DNA of 64,000 nucleotides from Symbiodinium natans. Taxonomy: Eukaryota; Sar; Dinophyceae; Suessiales; Symbiodiniaceae. Below, piece by piece: positions 37,601 through 43,800 of this stretch. Both the position numbers and the translations under genes were made by a program. Position 1 is the first letter of the stretch; the number at the start of each line of letters is the position of its first letter. The DNA is taken from NCBI GenBank assembly GCA_905221605.1, contig CAJNDS010002790.1:157501-221500 (forward strand). Direction: 5' to 3'. A model generated the notes under the pieces. The model searched no databases, was not told where the DNA came from, and saw nothing but the letters and a program-made list of their open reading frames with translations.

Positions 37601-39999
37601 GAGAGCCTGTGTTTGTAAGCAGTGTTGTGTCTACACGTATAGGTAGCTTCAAGGGTTTGGGGCTTGGGGTTTAGGGTCAAAGGGATTAGGGCCAACTACA
37701 TCGGCCAACAAATGCAGCCGAAAAGCACTAAACGGGAGCGGGGGGGGGGGTGGAGGAGGGGGATGGATACGGGCTAGCCCAATCCTACCCTGAACCCTAT
37801 GAACTCTAAACCCGCAAACCCATCTAAACCGCAAGCCCTAAACCCTAAACCCATCTAAACCCCTGAACCCTGAACCCTGAACCCTAAACCCCTCAACCGG
37901 TTTCCCCATCAAACCTGGAAGCCGAGAGGCGGGAGTTGTAGGACTTACGCCGGAGACGGGGCTCGCCGTCCTTAGGGTTTAGGGTTTAGGGTTAGGGTTT
38001 AGGGTTTAGGGTTTAGGGTTTAGGGTTTAGGGTTTAGGGTTTAGGGTTTAGGGTTTAGGGTTTAGGGTTTAGGGTTTAGGGTTTAGGGTTTAGGGTTTAG
38101 GGTTTAGGGTTTAGGGTTTAGGCTTAGGGTTTCGGGTTTAGGGTTCAGGGTTTAGGGTTCAGGGTTCAGGGTTCAGAGTTCAGGGTTCAGGGTTCAGGGT
38201 TCAGGGTCCACCACCCTGGACGACAAGATGCAAAGGTGCATGGGGAATTCAAAGTTTTTAGTAGCTTCGCAATAGACCCCTTCCCACGAAAGCTTGACAT
38301 TGTTGTTTTTAGTCGGTTCCCAAATGCACCTCTCAACAAGTATGTTAAGCAGTTTCCCTCTATGGTTTATGTAGGGCTTATGTTGCGGGACTTTCAGGAG
38401 TTCGGGATTAGAATTAGAGTTTCCCACCTCTTGGTAGCCCAGTAATCACATTACAATGAGGGAACCTTGAACCATCAAAAGGGAAAAGGGTACCACTTGG
38501 AATGTTCCCCCTTCTATGAACAAGCCTTAGTAAGGATAGTGTAAGGGTTACAATCAGGGGGGGTACCATAATCCCTATTAAGGAAGGACTGCAAGCACAA
38601 GGGGGAACATCCCCAGGTGACCTCTAAACCCTAAACCCTAAACCCTGAACCCTAAACCCAAAACCCTAAAACTCTGAAACCCTGAACCCTAAACCCTAAA
38701 CCCTGAACCCTACAACCCTAAACCCTAAACGCTAAACCCTAACACCCTAAACCCTAAACCCTAAACCCCTGTGCTCCAAGCATCTCAGTGGGCTCGGAGC
38801 TGCTATCCTCGTCAGGTGGCTCCGGAGACGGCAAGGGGCCGCCGGCCTCTTGGGATCCCAGCACTCGAGGCCCCCCCCCCCGCCCCCCACTTTTGGATGC
38901 CTTTAGGGTTTAGGGTTTAGGGTTTAGGGTTTAGGGTTTAGGGTTTAGGGTTTAGGGTTTAGGGTTTAGGGTTTAGATCGTCATCTGGGGCAGTGGTGCA
39001 CTGGGCTCATAAAACCCTACACTACGATGGACGATATTCCATTTGACAATGATACCCTTTTGATACCCTTTGTAGGGTTTAGGGCTACCCTAAACCCTAA
39101 ACCTTTTAGGGCTTAGGGTTGAGGATTTTTCATGCAGTCTTCATAGAGCATGTGAGGGCGCCCAGATCTGTTGCATGCCACCATATTGGGTTACCCCGAA
39201 AGATCGAGCGCAAGACTATGAGATTACTAGGGTTTAGGGTTTAGGCTGCAGGGTTCTGATATACACTGTGACTTTGAAGGATTTGAGGGTCCTACACAAC
39301 ATGCTTGCAATTGCTGGGACCCAAGCTACCTGGAGGTTTGCTTAAATTAAAACCCCAACTAAAAACCCCAATTATGACTGTACTTATAAGCCCCCTAACT
39401 CCTCTACTTAGCTTTGGAGTAGACCCTGGAAAAAAAGTATATACTTTTTAGGTAATAAGTAGCAAAAATAGGAACCCAGAACAAAAAAGTATTAAAGTAT
39501 AGTACTCCAAAGCCCAGTCTAAGTAGGCCATAAGTAGACGTGTCCCTGAAACTAGAAGTACCCATGCACCTCGAAGTCGACCCAGAAAAAACCTTCAAAC
39601 AAAAACATAAACCCTATAAACCCTACAAGCTCTGTAAAAACCTATAAACCCTACTAAGCACTAACCCTATCAACCCTAGCAAAACCCTACCAAGCACTAA
39701 ACCCTATAAACCCCTATAAACCCTACTAAGCACTAAACCCTATAAACCCTAAGCTACACCCTACTAAGCACTAAACCCTATAAACCCCTAAGCTACACCC
39801 TACTAAGCACTAAACCCTATAAACCCTAAGCTACACCCTACTAAGCACTAAACCCTATAAACCACTAAGCTACTCTTCTTGCGGATGCCCCGGCCTTTGT
39901 GGAGGGAGACCGGGCATTTCGCAGCTCGTACATCCCGGCGCCGGCTTCTGCCCCTGCCGAGAGCTCGGCACACTCCCGGTGCTTCCCCGGCCCGAAGCC
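9150..39999 (-). CDS. Long multi-exon gene for a Ser/Pro/Ala/Gly/Arg-rich, probably disordered protein
   Basis: Small exons chain in phase in two long runs: 39999-39911, 38848-38775, 37970-37915, 36923-36875, 36385-36306, 35602-35413, 35287-35207; and 27191-27121, 26190-26107, 24967-24878, 22906-22808, 22213-22168, 21462-21415, 20216-20156, 19437-19356, 18468-18355, 17616-17538, 16506-16449, 15840-15737. Further likely exons continue to a TGA at 9152-9150. The product is dominated by Ser, Pro, Gly, Ala, Arg and Glu, with acidic (PPDEDSSSEPTEM) and basic (LRRKSYNSRLSASR) stretches; a few parts look folded (GEQLHVQMVVIQAGG, KQLAIYEAFRSGP). I recognise no family. The 1.14 kb tandem repeat sits between the runs. 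Whether it is one gene or two, and whether it joins the IFT122-like exons, cannot be settled by eye. Allowing GT, GC and GA donors gives freedom, so phase agreement alone is moderate evidence. Confidence 0.55.
10570..10680. mobile_element. MITE family D copy
   Basis: GTAGGGGCCTTAGGAATTAG start, CTATTCCGACCCC end. Related to 13622-13727 and 1633-1793. Confidence 0.7.
10677..10738 (-). CDS. Likely exon (WKQWSLNVELNERILRAISG)
   Basis: Acceptor CCCGTAG, donor TCGGG|GTCGGAA. Amphipathic helix. Lies inside a MITE-like repeat-rich stretch. Confidence 0.45.
12084..12178 (-). CDS. Likely exon (SVPPPQSSPQQLPQPRSG)
   Basis: Acceptor TTCGAAAG, donor CGCTG|GTACTTGG. Pro/Gln/Ser-rich. A plus frame (RLRKLLGAALRWRNAAGIRG) is also open, so strand is inferred from neighbours. 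Confidence 0.4.
13188..13251 (+). repeat. TTTAGGG array
   Basis: Nine near-perfect units at the end of a 450-bp zone of degraded TTTAGGG/TTTGGGG sequence (12796-13335). Confidence 0.9.
13622..13727. mobile_element. MITE family D copy
   Basis: CTATAGGGGCCTTAACAACT start, AAATTCTTCCGACCCC end. Confidence 0.7.
13808..13908 (-). CDS. Likely exon (SPSAGERSKQWILERLPASS)
   Basis: Acceptor GCCTCAAG; donor not fixed. Two open frames: Ser-rich ending SKQWILERLPASSRR, or HAAEHPAQFEEPLRRRALEA. DNA around GAAGCAGTGGA resembles the exon at 10738-10677. Confidence 0.4.
14278..14390. mobile_element. MITE family B copy
   Basis: ACCCAAAGAGCCCAATGCCC paired with GATATTGGGCTCTTTGGGT. Other copies at 15562-15720, 16152-16300 and 56841-56955. 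Confidence 0.85.
14471..14594 (-). CDS. Likely exon, two open frames
   Basis: Acceptor GCCTTAG, donor TGG|GTTCATGGG. One frame is Pro-rich (NPIMSPPPPSGVPSAVPFQG); another (LQREESHHVAASALRRAV) fits the phase of the exon at 15737. CCCTAAA lies on the plus-strand left. Confidence 0.4.
14880..14990. mobile_element. MITE family I copy
   Basis: CTTGGAAGCTCTTTTGGC paired with CTCAAAAGGGCTTCCAAG. A second copy lies at 3602-3718. Confidence 0.85.
15562..15720. mobile_element. MITE family B copy
   Basis: CCCAAAGAGCCCCAAAACCC start and AAGGGGTACTTTGGG end; contains an internal duplication of the GGGATCCTNAGTATGATTTA segment. Confidence 0.8.
15737..15840 (-). CDS. Disordered-protein gene exon (PAIGKLRASAEKEQGEHPAP)
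   Basis: Acceptor ATCCTTAG, donor CCT|GTCATC; 104 bases, charged helix then ELGVDQAWRDP. Not flanked by heptamers but by MITE-type inverted repeats on both sides. Confidence 0.6.
15857..15955. mobile_element. MITE family J copy
   Basis: GGGGCTTTCCGAAATTAGGG to CCCCTCAAATTCGTAAACCC. Relatives at 9588-9690 and 43875-44000. Confidence 0.75.
16152..16300. mobile_element. MITE family B copy
   Basis: CCAAAAGAGCCCACTACCCC paired with GGGGTATTGGGCTCTTTGGG. Confidence 0.85.
16449..16506 (-). CDS. Disordered-protein gene exon (VTAGSPLMDAVPALHLGRQ)
   Basis: Acceptor CAGCCAG, donor CAGA|GTTTAGGG. Short hydrophobic patch MDAVPALHL. Confidence 0.6.
17538..17616 (-). CDS. Disordered-protein gene exon (LNEPTGVADAPPEGPAGNQ)
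   Basis: Acceptor AGTGCCAG, donor AAGGGG|GTTTGGGG; 26 codons. Joins the previous exon as SVE-LNEPTG. Confidence 0.6.
18355..18468 (-). CDS. Disordered-protein gene exon (LAMACCVGSTADWHQLAQKL)
   Basis: Acceptor ACGCCCAG, donor GTGGA|GTGTGAG; 114 bases. Starts Ser/Thr/Gly-rich, then LAMACCVGSTADWHQLAQKL, the most folded-looking part of this run. Confidence 0.6.
19356..19437 (-). CDS. Disordered-protein gene exon (ARSLPPEGRPASATSQTPTG)
   Basis: Acceptor CATGCAG, donor CAG|GTTAAGGG. All three minus frames are open; the one that chains on both sides is Ser/Thr/Pro-rich like the neighbours, another reads CPKPSAGGAPCKRHEPN. Confidence 0.5.
20156..20216 (-). CDS. Disordered-protein gene exon (DVLPSFGPRGAEPSPAQPSE)
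   Basis: Acceptor CCTGGCAG, donor GAAG|GTAGCTG. Pro/Ser-rich. Phase 1 at the end fits the next exon. Confidence 0.55.
20579..20742 (+). repeat. Long TTTAGGG array
   Basis: About 22 units with isolated TTTGGGG and TTTAGCG variants. Confidence 0.95.
20969..21038 (+). repeat. CCCTAAA array ending in a G tract
   Basis: Ten perfect units, then ten G. Opposite orientation to the array 230 bp to its left. Confidence 0.95.
21415..21462 (-). CDS. Disordered-protein gene exon (RLDARDAASGEAAAAQ)
   Basis: Acceptor TTTCGGCAG, GC donor CAG|GCAGCGG. Continuing to the GTTTAGGG donor would lose phase with the next exon. Ala-rich helix. Confidence 0.5.
21888..22021. mobile_element. MITE family C, copy without heptamers
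   Basis: GGGTAGTTACATGTTCCC at the left, GGGCCCATACAACTACCC at the right. Serves as the reference for the 56.6 kb copy. Confidence 0.85.
22168..22213 (-). CDS. Disordered-protein gene exon (KQLAIYEAFRSGPRP)
   Basis: Acceptor CGCCCAAG, GA donor CCG|GATTGG. Looks like a folded helix, unlike its neighbours. Confidence 0.5.
22626..22662 (+). repeat. Poly(C) tract in inverted-repeat element
   Basis: About 35 C. It sits where related elements have CCCC after TGCTTAAGAA, i.e. expansion within a MITE arm. Confidence 0.85.
22808..22906 (-). CDS. Disordered-protein gene exon (DIVPTASGLRPAPTRGEGG)
   Basis: Acceptor GGCACAG, donor ACG|GTTTAGGG. Tightly bounded by heptamers on both sides. Confidence 0.55.
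22918..23068 (+). repeat. TTTAGGG / TTAGGG / TTTGGGG mixed array
   Basis: Starts at the acceptor side of the exon at 22906. Includes a few hexamer TTAGGG units near 22928 and 22950 and a switch to TTTGGGG after 22990. Confidence 0.9.
23501..23606. mobile_element. MITE family A copy
   Basis: TTGGGATGTTCCCCCTCATA at the left end, AGGACTGCTAGTATACGGCG at the right; decayed right arm. Confidence 0.8.
24356..24692 (+). repeat. CCCTAAAA octamer array
   Basis: About 40 octamer units (one extra A) in nearly pure register over more than 300 bp, the longest block of this variant. Confidence 0.95.
24878..24967 (-). CDS. Disordered-protein gene exon (ARRCAELPPRQSSRAGGQR)
   Basis: Acceptor ATCGCGCAG, donor TTCG|GTTTCTCG. 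The phase-compatible frame is Arg/Ser/Ala-rich. Both strands are open here; a plus frame reading EAEKLKTLKPAALPHGSSG is equally protein-like. Confidence 0.4.
24984..25097 (+). repeat. TTTAGGG then TTTAGGGG array
   Basis: Six heptamers followed by eight octamers with an extra G. Abuts the exon at 24967. Confidence 0.95.
26107..26190 (-). CDS. Disordered-protein gene exon (LSETSSSSVPRVPRSWEQR)
   Basis: Acceptor AACCCTAG, GC donor CG|GCTTGGC. Ser-rich then basic. A GT donor 20 bases earlier would break phase with the next exon. Confidence 0.55.
26284..26381. mobile_element. MITE family A, clean copy
   Basis: 98 bp, TGGGATGTTCCCCCTTATAC at one end and its near-perfect complement at the other; the arms cover about 40 bases each. 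No coding capacity. No clear target duplication read. Confidence 0.9.
27121..27191 (-). CDS. Disordered-protein gene exon (GEADGSGGADRVPQGPSHTG)
   Basis: Acceptor GGCGTAG, GA donor CA|GACC. First of twelve exons that chain in phase down to 15737. Flanked by CCCTAAA (left) and TTTAGGG (right) on the plus strand. Confidence 0.55.
27571..27661. mobile_element. MITE family A copy, decayed
   Basis: TTGGGAGGTTCCCCCTTATA paired with AGTATAGGAGAGACATCCCA. Confidence 0.75.
28095..28353 (-). mobile_element. Copia-like retrotransposon fragment: aspartic protease region
   Basis: An open minus frame from 28353 downwards reads GRHQGLIDGGATHCLRYASP, then VDVELATGTTADLRI, NAVGTLLSA and AAMGLRCVIEW. LIDGGATH is the active-site loop (D-G-A with a preceding Gly, as in many Ty1/copia-type elements of algae), followed by the usual strands and the late Leu/Gly motif. 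Nothing of integrase, reverse transcriptase or RNase H is visible; the fragment starts abruptly at a TTTAGGG array and runs out into A/T-rich CAA-type repeats after 28095. It is a dead fragment in an intron of the disordered-protein gene. Confidence 0.75.
28862..28912 (-). CDS. Possible exon (RRLAVAGNSAQTADGEGG)
   Basis: Minus frame after CCGAAAG. Unusual in that the heptamer flanks are reversed: TTTAGGG on the plus-strand left and CCCTAAA on the right. The donor could not be fixed (GC and GA candidates). Confidence 0.4.
29051..29113 (-). CDS. Disordered-protein gene exon (LEPEVSGAEDPRSAELHEGT)
   Basis: Acceptor CCCCGAAG, donor ACCG|GTTTAGGG; acidic. Phases fit the previous exon (30017-29976). 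Confidence 0.5.
29976..30017 (-). CDS. Disordered-protein gene exon (PGSYQGDQADGEP), GC donor
   Basis: Acceptor TCCGAAG, donor CCCG|GCTAGCC. Without the GC donor the frame would stop at TAG two bases later. Passes one base to the exon at 29113. Confidence 0.5.
31463..31687 (-). CDS. Exon-like open stretch inside tandem-repeat unit (second type)
   Basis: Repeated at 32827-32603 and 33968-33744. Reads SAVSAHGVGSPALAGEISAE then KAAGTFLGSIEVSGGSKGRT. Acceptor candidates CTTGGCTCAG and GTTTCAG lie just inside. Confidence 0.35.
   Translation of the reverse strand: MSQRRVDGVDLGSGQSAVSAHGVGSPALAGEISAEKAAGTFLGSIEVSGGSKGRTSPNLELERAAAPSAEAEKP
31741..32163 (-). CDS. Exon-like open stretch inside tandem-repeat unit
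   Basis: Open for 140 codons on the minus strand. The same frame is open in other copies (34444-34022); elsewhere single-base indels or substitutions shorten it. Contains GPNGLAASAKAGAGMSEGLG and GHDRHGRDANNLEDGAPLR. Low-complexity Ser/Gly/Ala with acidic residues. Likely exon plus flanking intron; true ends unknown. Confidence 0.4.
   Translation of the reverse strand: MHAKPGPNVQGFLDIRLEGFVPGFQQLSGSHPDVGESHGQPLPITSLLEGPNGLAASAKAGAGMSEGLGRCSTDSTEPSSFGFAAGAGASSSSPCPGHDRHGRDANNLEDGAPLRILSGASVEAADSREAAGPAVLKLNS
35207..35287 (-). CDS. Disordered-protein gene exon (AEEEGSTAHAGYGISGSGE)
   Basis: Acceptor GTCCAAG, donor CAGG|GTTTGAGGG; 27 codons. Acidic then Gly/Ser, ending RPRRRRL. Last exon before the tandem-repeat block. 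Confidence 0.5.
35413..35602 (-). CDS. Largest exon of the disordered-protein gene (190 bases)
   Basis: Acceptor GTTATCAG, GC donor TTT|GCCCTATG. Reads QPLEPRNPSASSSPKG and later CAETVEPSCSPPNEQLGR: Ser/Pro-rich with few hydrophobics. The minus frame is open across all 63 codons; a run of heptamers follows. Confidence 0.55.
35700..36260. other. AT-rich, heptamer-free intron segment
   Basis: TA microsatellites (35750-35776), CA run, and a duplicated AGGGTCGGCCCC segment (35918 and 35978). No coding signal seen. Confidence 0.6.
36306..36385 (-). CDS. Exon with folded-looking segment (GEQLHVQMVVIQAGGVP)
   Basis: Acceptor GGACCAG, GC donor CCTGG|GCCGCTT, or GT donor at 36295 if longer. DIPSAGEQLHVQMVVIQAGG looks like a beta strand pair; the family is not recognised. 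Confidence 0.55.
36779..36871 (+). repeat. CCCTAAA array at exon edge
   Basis: About 13 units directly left of the exon at 36875-36923, which has its TTTAGGG on the right. Confidence 0.95.
36875..36923 (-). CDS. Disordered-protein gene exon (TTFEARSMQALGESGQ)
   Basis: Acceptor TCTCGCAG, donor CAA|GTCGGTTTAGGG; 49 bases. Directly bounded by heptamers on both sides. Confidence 0.55.
37134..37252. mobile_element. MITE family F copy
   Basis: TGATCTACTCATTGCTTAAA to GGTTCTTAATCAGTTAGTAG; T/G-rich right arm. Confidence 0.8.
37484..37546 (+). repeat. TTTAGGG array
   Basis: Nine perfect units, intronic, between two exon groups. Confidence 0.95.
37915..37970 (-). CDS. Disordered-protein gene exon, basic (LRRKSYNSRLSASR)
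   Basis: Acceptor CCTAAG, donor CCAG|GTTTGATG. DGEPRLRRKSYNSRLSAS passes two bases to the next exon. RRKSYNS would suit a basophilic kinase (inference). Confidence 0.55.
37974..38207 (+). repeat. Longest TTTAGGG array, ending in TTCAGGG block
   Basis: About 22 TTTAGGG units and then seven TTCAGGG units; starts right beside the exon at 37970. Confidence 0.95.
38495..38618. mobile_element. MITE family A copy
   Basis: ACTTGGAATGTTCCCCCTTC paired with AAGGGGGAACATCCCCAGGT. Confidence 0.8.
38775..38848 (-). CDS. Disordered-protein gene exon, acidic (PPDEDSSSEPTEM)
   Basis: Acceptor GATCCCAAG, GC donor GGA|GCACAGG. AGGPLPSPEPPDEDSSSEPT looks like an acidic linker or a phosphorylated segment. Plus-strand CCCTAAA abuts the left edge, and a (TTTAGGG) array lies to the right. 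Confidence 0.5.
39412..39513. mobile_element. MITE family E copy, nested in a family G element
   Basis: TTTGGAGTAGACCCTGG to AAGTATAGTACTCCAAA; more than 85 percent like the 5945 copy by eye, 33 kb away. The surrounding sequence (39320-39575) has family G ends. Confidence 0.85.
39911..39999 (-). CDS. Disordered-protein gene exon with CxxC (GCTSCEMP)
   Basis: Acceptor AATGAG, donor CCCG|GTCTCCC. In the frame that joins the next exon it reads SSRQGQKPAPGCTSCEMP. CTSC could be half of a zinc site. Two other minus frames are open, so the frame rests on phase. Confidence 0.45.
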
Positions 40000-40006
40000 C
40001 TCATTG

Positions 40007-40147
40007 GGTTTAGGGTTTAGGGTTTGGGGTTTGGGGTTTGGGGTTTGGGGTTTGGGGTTTGGGGTTTGGGGTTTGGGGTTTGGGGTTTGGGGTTTAGGGT
40101 TTAGGGTTTAGGGTTTAGAGTTTAGGGTTTGGGATTTAGTGTTCAGG
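40007..40147 (+). repeat. TTTGGGG array between TTTAGGG caps
   Basis: Ten TTTGGGG units enclosed by TTTAGGG units, beside the exon at 39999. Confidence 0.95.
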
Positions 40148-40232
40148 GTTGAGGGTTTTCGGTTTAAGCCCCCCTTCCCCCCCCTCCCCCCACAACAAAA
40201 AACAAAAACGTCAGCTCGAAGCCCACGCGAAC

Positions 40233-40340
40233 CTGCGTGGGAGTCGACTTCCTCCAGAAGTGCCCGACATGGGATGCGCAGTGATAGCCTCCCAGCAAGG
40301 CCATTGCCAGGGAGGCTGCGCGAAGCACCCGTAACGCCTC
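40233..40340 (-). CDS. IFT122: IFT122-like exon (LRVLRAASLAMALLGGYHCAS)
   Basis: Acceptor CCTAAG, donor CAG|GTTCGCG, 36 codons. The pattern LRVLxxAxxxxxLGxYxxAxH fits the later IFT122 helices that read LAKxSKALGAYxLARH. Flanks hold few heptamers. A GC donor two codons earlier would join it in phase to the Cys-containing exon at 39999, so this gene and the next may be one. Confidence 0.55.
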
Positions 40341-40798
40341 CTTAGGGGCTTAGGGGTTAGGCTTTTTATGTTGTTTTAGAGTTTTAGGGCTTGTCCGGAC
40401 TTAACGAAGGTTATGTGGGGATAGGGTGTAAGATGTTGAGGGTTTATAAGGTTTGCAAGGCTGAGAATTTAGGGTGTGAGGCCTTGTAGGGCTAATCCTA
40501 CTTGCCCAGCTTCGTCATCGGGGGGTGCAAGAAGGGTGGCTTCAAGAATGGGGTTAGTCACGGAGGGAATGCATTCGAAGTTGTGCTACAATTTCATACG
40601 TGAAAGGTTTGCTGCTTTCTACATGTTGCCGGTGTACTAGAATGTGTCGCAAGTTGTACTGGATATTTACATACATCATGTGTTGAGCAGAAACACATGG
40701 TCCTAAACACCTCGGTTTGTCCTTTTTGTGAGGTTTGGGGTTCAAGGTCTACGCTACAGATGTCAGAGGAGTAGGAAACTTTATGCAAGGTAGGTTCC

Positions 40799-40829
<31 letters not shown>

Positions 40830-43800
40830 GGTGACTATCACATACATAAATGAATATATATATATATATATACAGACATACATGCATGCATGCATACATA
40901 CATGCATACATACCTCTGTTTTGGCATGGTACCAAAATACAAGCAAACATCTACATACATACGTGTGTGTATTCATACACATCTATATATATATATATAT
41001 ACATGCACATATAATGTGTGTGCGTGCAGTATTGATTTATGACTTTGGTGTGGGCCCTATAGAGCCTTGTACCTCCTTCAGTCTACCAAGGCGCTGGGCC
41101 CTTCCGGCGCAGAGTGCTGTTCAGGCGCCTCGCCGATCTGTTCGGGAGGTCCTGCAAGCGAGGGTTCAAGGCCAAGGTTTAGGGTTTAGGGTATAGGGTT
41201 TGGGGTTTCGGGTTTAAAGGCCAGGTTTAAAATTTGAGGGTTTGGGCGGTTCAGGATTTAGGGCACCGAGGGTTGTGCATGCGGCCCTGCGTGCGGGCAT
41301 TCCGAACCCTGAACACCTAGACCCTCATCCTAAACCCTAAGCCCTAAACCCTAAACCCTAAGCCCTAAACTCTATAAACCCTCGAAGCCCAAGCCCTTCT
41401 GGACGGTGTTTGGAGGTATCCTCTGAGGGAGGTCTGCTACTGTTTGCTTTCAGAACACCCCCCCCAAAAAAAAAATAAAAATAATAAATCAAAGATACTC
41501 ATCCCTAAAAAAAAATAAATCAAAGATACTCATCCCTATATTCACCTTTGCAAGGAGGAATGTTGGTTTCTTTTTTTAGGGGGGAGGGGGGGGGGGGTCC
41601 TTAAACAAACAGTTTTCTCAACTCCCGCCTTGGCCACGATCTGGGTCCCCAGCTTCGAGGCCAAGAGGTCCTGGGGTTGGTCTTTGGGCCTTTAGGGTCT
41701 TTATAGGGTTTAGGGTTTAGGTTTAGGGTTTAGGGTTTAGGGTTAGGGTTTAGGGTTTAGGGTTTAGGGTTTAGGGTTTAGGGCTATGTTGGGTTTTTTA
41801 CAGGCGTTTTCAAGGCTTTTCGGGGGTTTAGGGTTTAGGGCTGGGGTTGTTAGGGTTTAGGGTTTAAGGATGAGGGTCGGCGCTAGGGCCTGGGTTTAGG
41901 GTTGGTTTTAGGGCATTGGGGTTTGTAGGCTTAGGGTTGGTGGACAGTCAGGGTATGGTATGCTGTCGGTGCTTCCCTTTCTGAGGGGTACGTGTTGAGG
42001 ACCTGTAGGGTGCAGGCTCTATAAGCTCTCGGACAGCTTGGAACTTGGCTCTACAGAAGATCCTTTGTCTCTGCATCTCGGCGCGCGTTCTTGGCTGTGG
42101 GCTATCTAAACCCTAAACCCATCGGAACATGCCGTCCTTTCAGCGGTTCTCGAAGCAATCGAGTTTCATCACCTGCCGGCGCCCCAAGATAACCCACTCC
42201 GACAGACCCTATAAATCTAAACCCTAAACCCTAAACCCTAAACCCTAAACCCTAAACCCTAAACCCTGAACCCTCAGTTCCAAAGGCCAGGGGTGTGATG
42301 TGATCCCAGCTGCAGGGCTTTGAGTCCAAGAAGGGTCTTGGTACTGAGTCAAACATGACTCGAAACATGAAGTATGCCTCCGCCTCCCCCTCCCCCCTCC
42401 TCCCCCCCCCCATGCCCTGAGACATGCGTGCATAAATAAATACAAAAATAAATAAACGTATAATTTTACAAATAAGTAAACAAATAAATGAACAAAAAAA
42501 TAAACAAAAAAAGAAATACACAAAAATATGTACATATATATATATATACATTTATTGATTTTTTTAATATACGGTATGTATGTATGAGGCTGAGACCTTC
42601 TATCCTAGATCGTATACCCCTAAATCCTACACCAGAACTTGAAACCCCAAATCCTAAGCCCGAAACTCTAAACACTCTCTAAACCCTAGCAGAACACCCT
42701 GAACCCCCAAACTCTGTATCCCAACACCCTGACACCCCCTCAAGCCCATCGACTCCAAAACCCCAACCCCGACAACACGTGCCGACGCGCCTGCTGCTGG
42801 GGGTCCCGCGTGCCTTTCGGCGCCCTTCCTCTGGGGTTTAGGGTTTCTAGGCCTCGGAGGAACCTAGGAATAACAAGGGTGCCCTTTTTGGTTTAAAGGC
42901 GGTTGTAAGGGAACCTAAGCCCTAAAAAAGGGAATAAGGGCCTACTCTGGGTCCTATGTGTTTTGCTTTTTTTAGGGGGAGCGGGGAGGGTAGGGTTTGA
43001 GGGTTGCGGGAGTAGGGTTGTTTGAGGCAGACATGTCGAGTTTGGCACTTTTCGATGGGTGGGGGTTGTGGGGGGAGGGGGGGGGGGTGGGGGGTTGGTT
43101 GTGCCCTTGTTGTGCGTCCAGTCGCACAACGCAAAGTCCGTCTCCCAATGCCTCAAGCCCTATACAACCTAAACCCGAACGGCGTGTGCCAGTACCTGGC
43201 TTGAAGCAAGCGGCTTGGGCGCACTTTCCAAGGCCAGCGTGGCGTCACCTGCAATCGGATGAGACCTCCAAGCCCGGAGCCTGGAACCAAGAAACCTAAT
43301 AAAACCCTGAAGCCCTAAAAACCCAATATGCCAGGGTATAGTAGTATTGTAACTGCATCTCATGCACACATACATACATATATATATATATATACATATA
43401 CATATAATGTACATGCATATGCTCATCTATTTCTTGATTTATTTCTACAAGTAATGTAGTCATACACTAGTATAGTAAGACTATCAAACAAGAACCGTTC
43501 TGAAGGCCGATGGATGTCTTCAGTGACCGCGGACCAGGATGTTTCTACATGAATGGCGTAACCCCACAAAAAGGGTCGCTGCCTAAACAGGTTAAGGCGC
43601 TTTCCATACATGTCCACCTTAGGGTACACGGCTTTCTCAATCTCTCTCTCTCTCTCTCTCTCTCCCCCTCTCTCCCTCCCTCCCTCCCTCACTCTCTCTA
43701 TGCATATATATATATATATATATGTATACACATATATATATATATAACATATACACATAGCCTGTCCTCGTGGTTAGGGCTAGCCCTTCAAGGCCTTAAA

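Noticed and set aside
2843-38207. Chromosome end
   Set aside because: The heptamer arrays are short, in both orientations and interrupted by exons and MITEs throughout; none is terminal in the window.
42893-43299. Overlapping frames on both strands around 43.1 kb
   Set aside because: Low-complexity Pro/Thr or Gly from C/G-rich sequence; a family H MITE covers part of it and no splice-bounded island was found.
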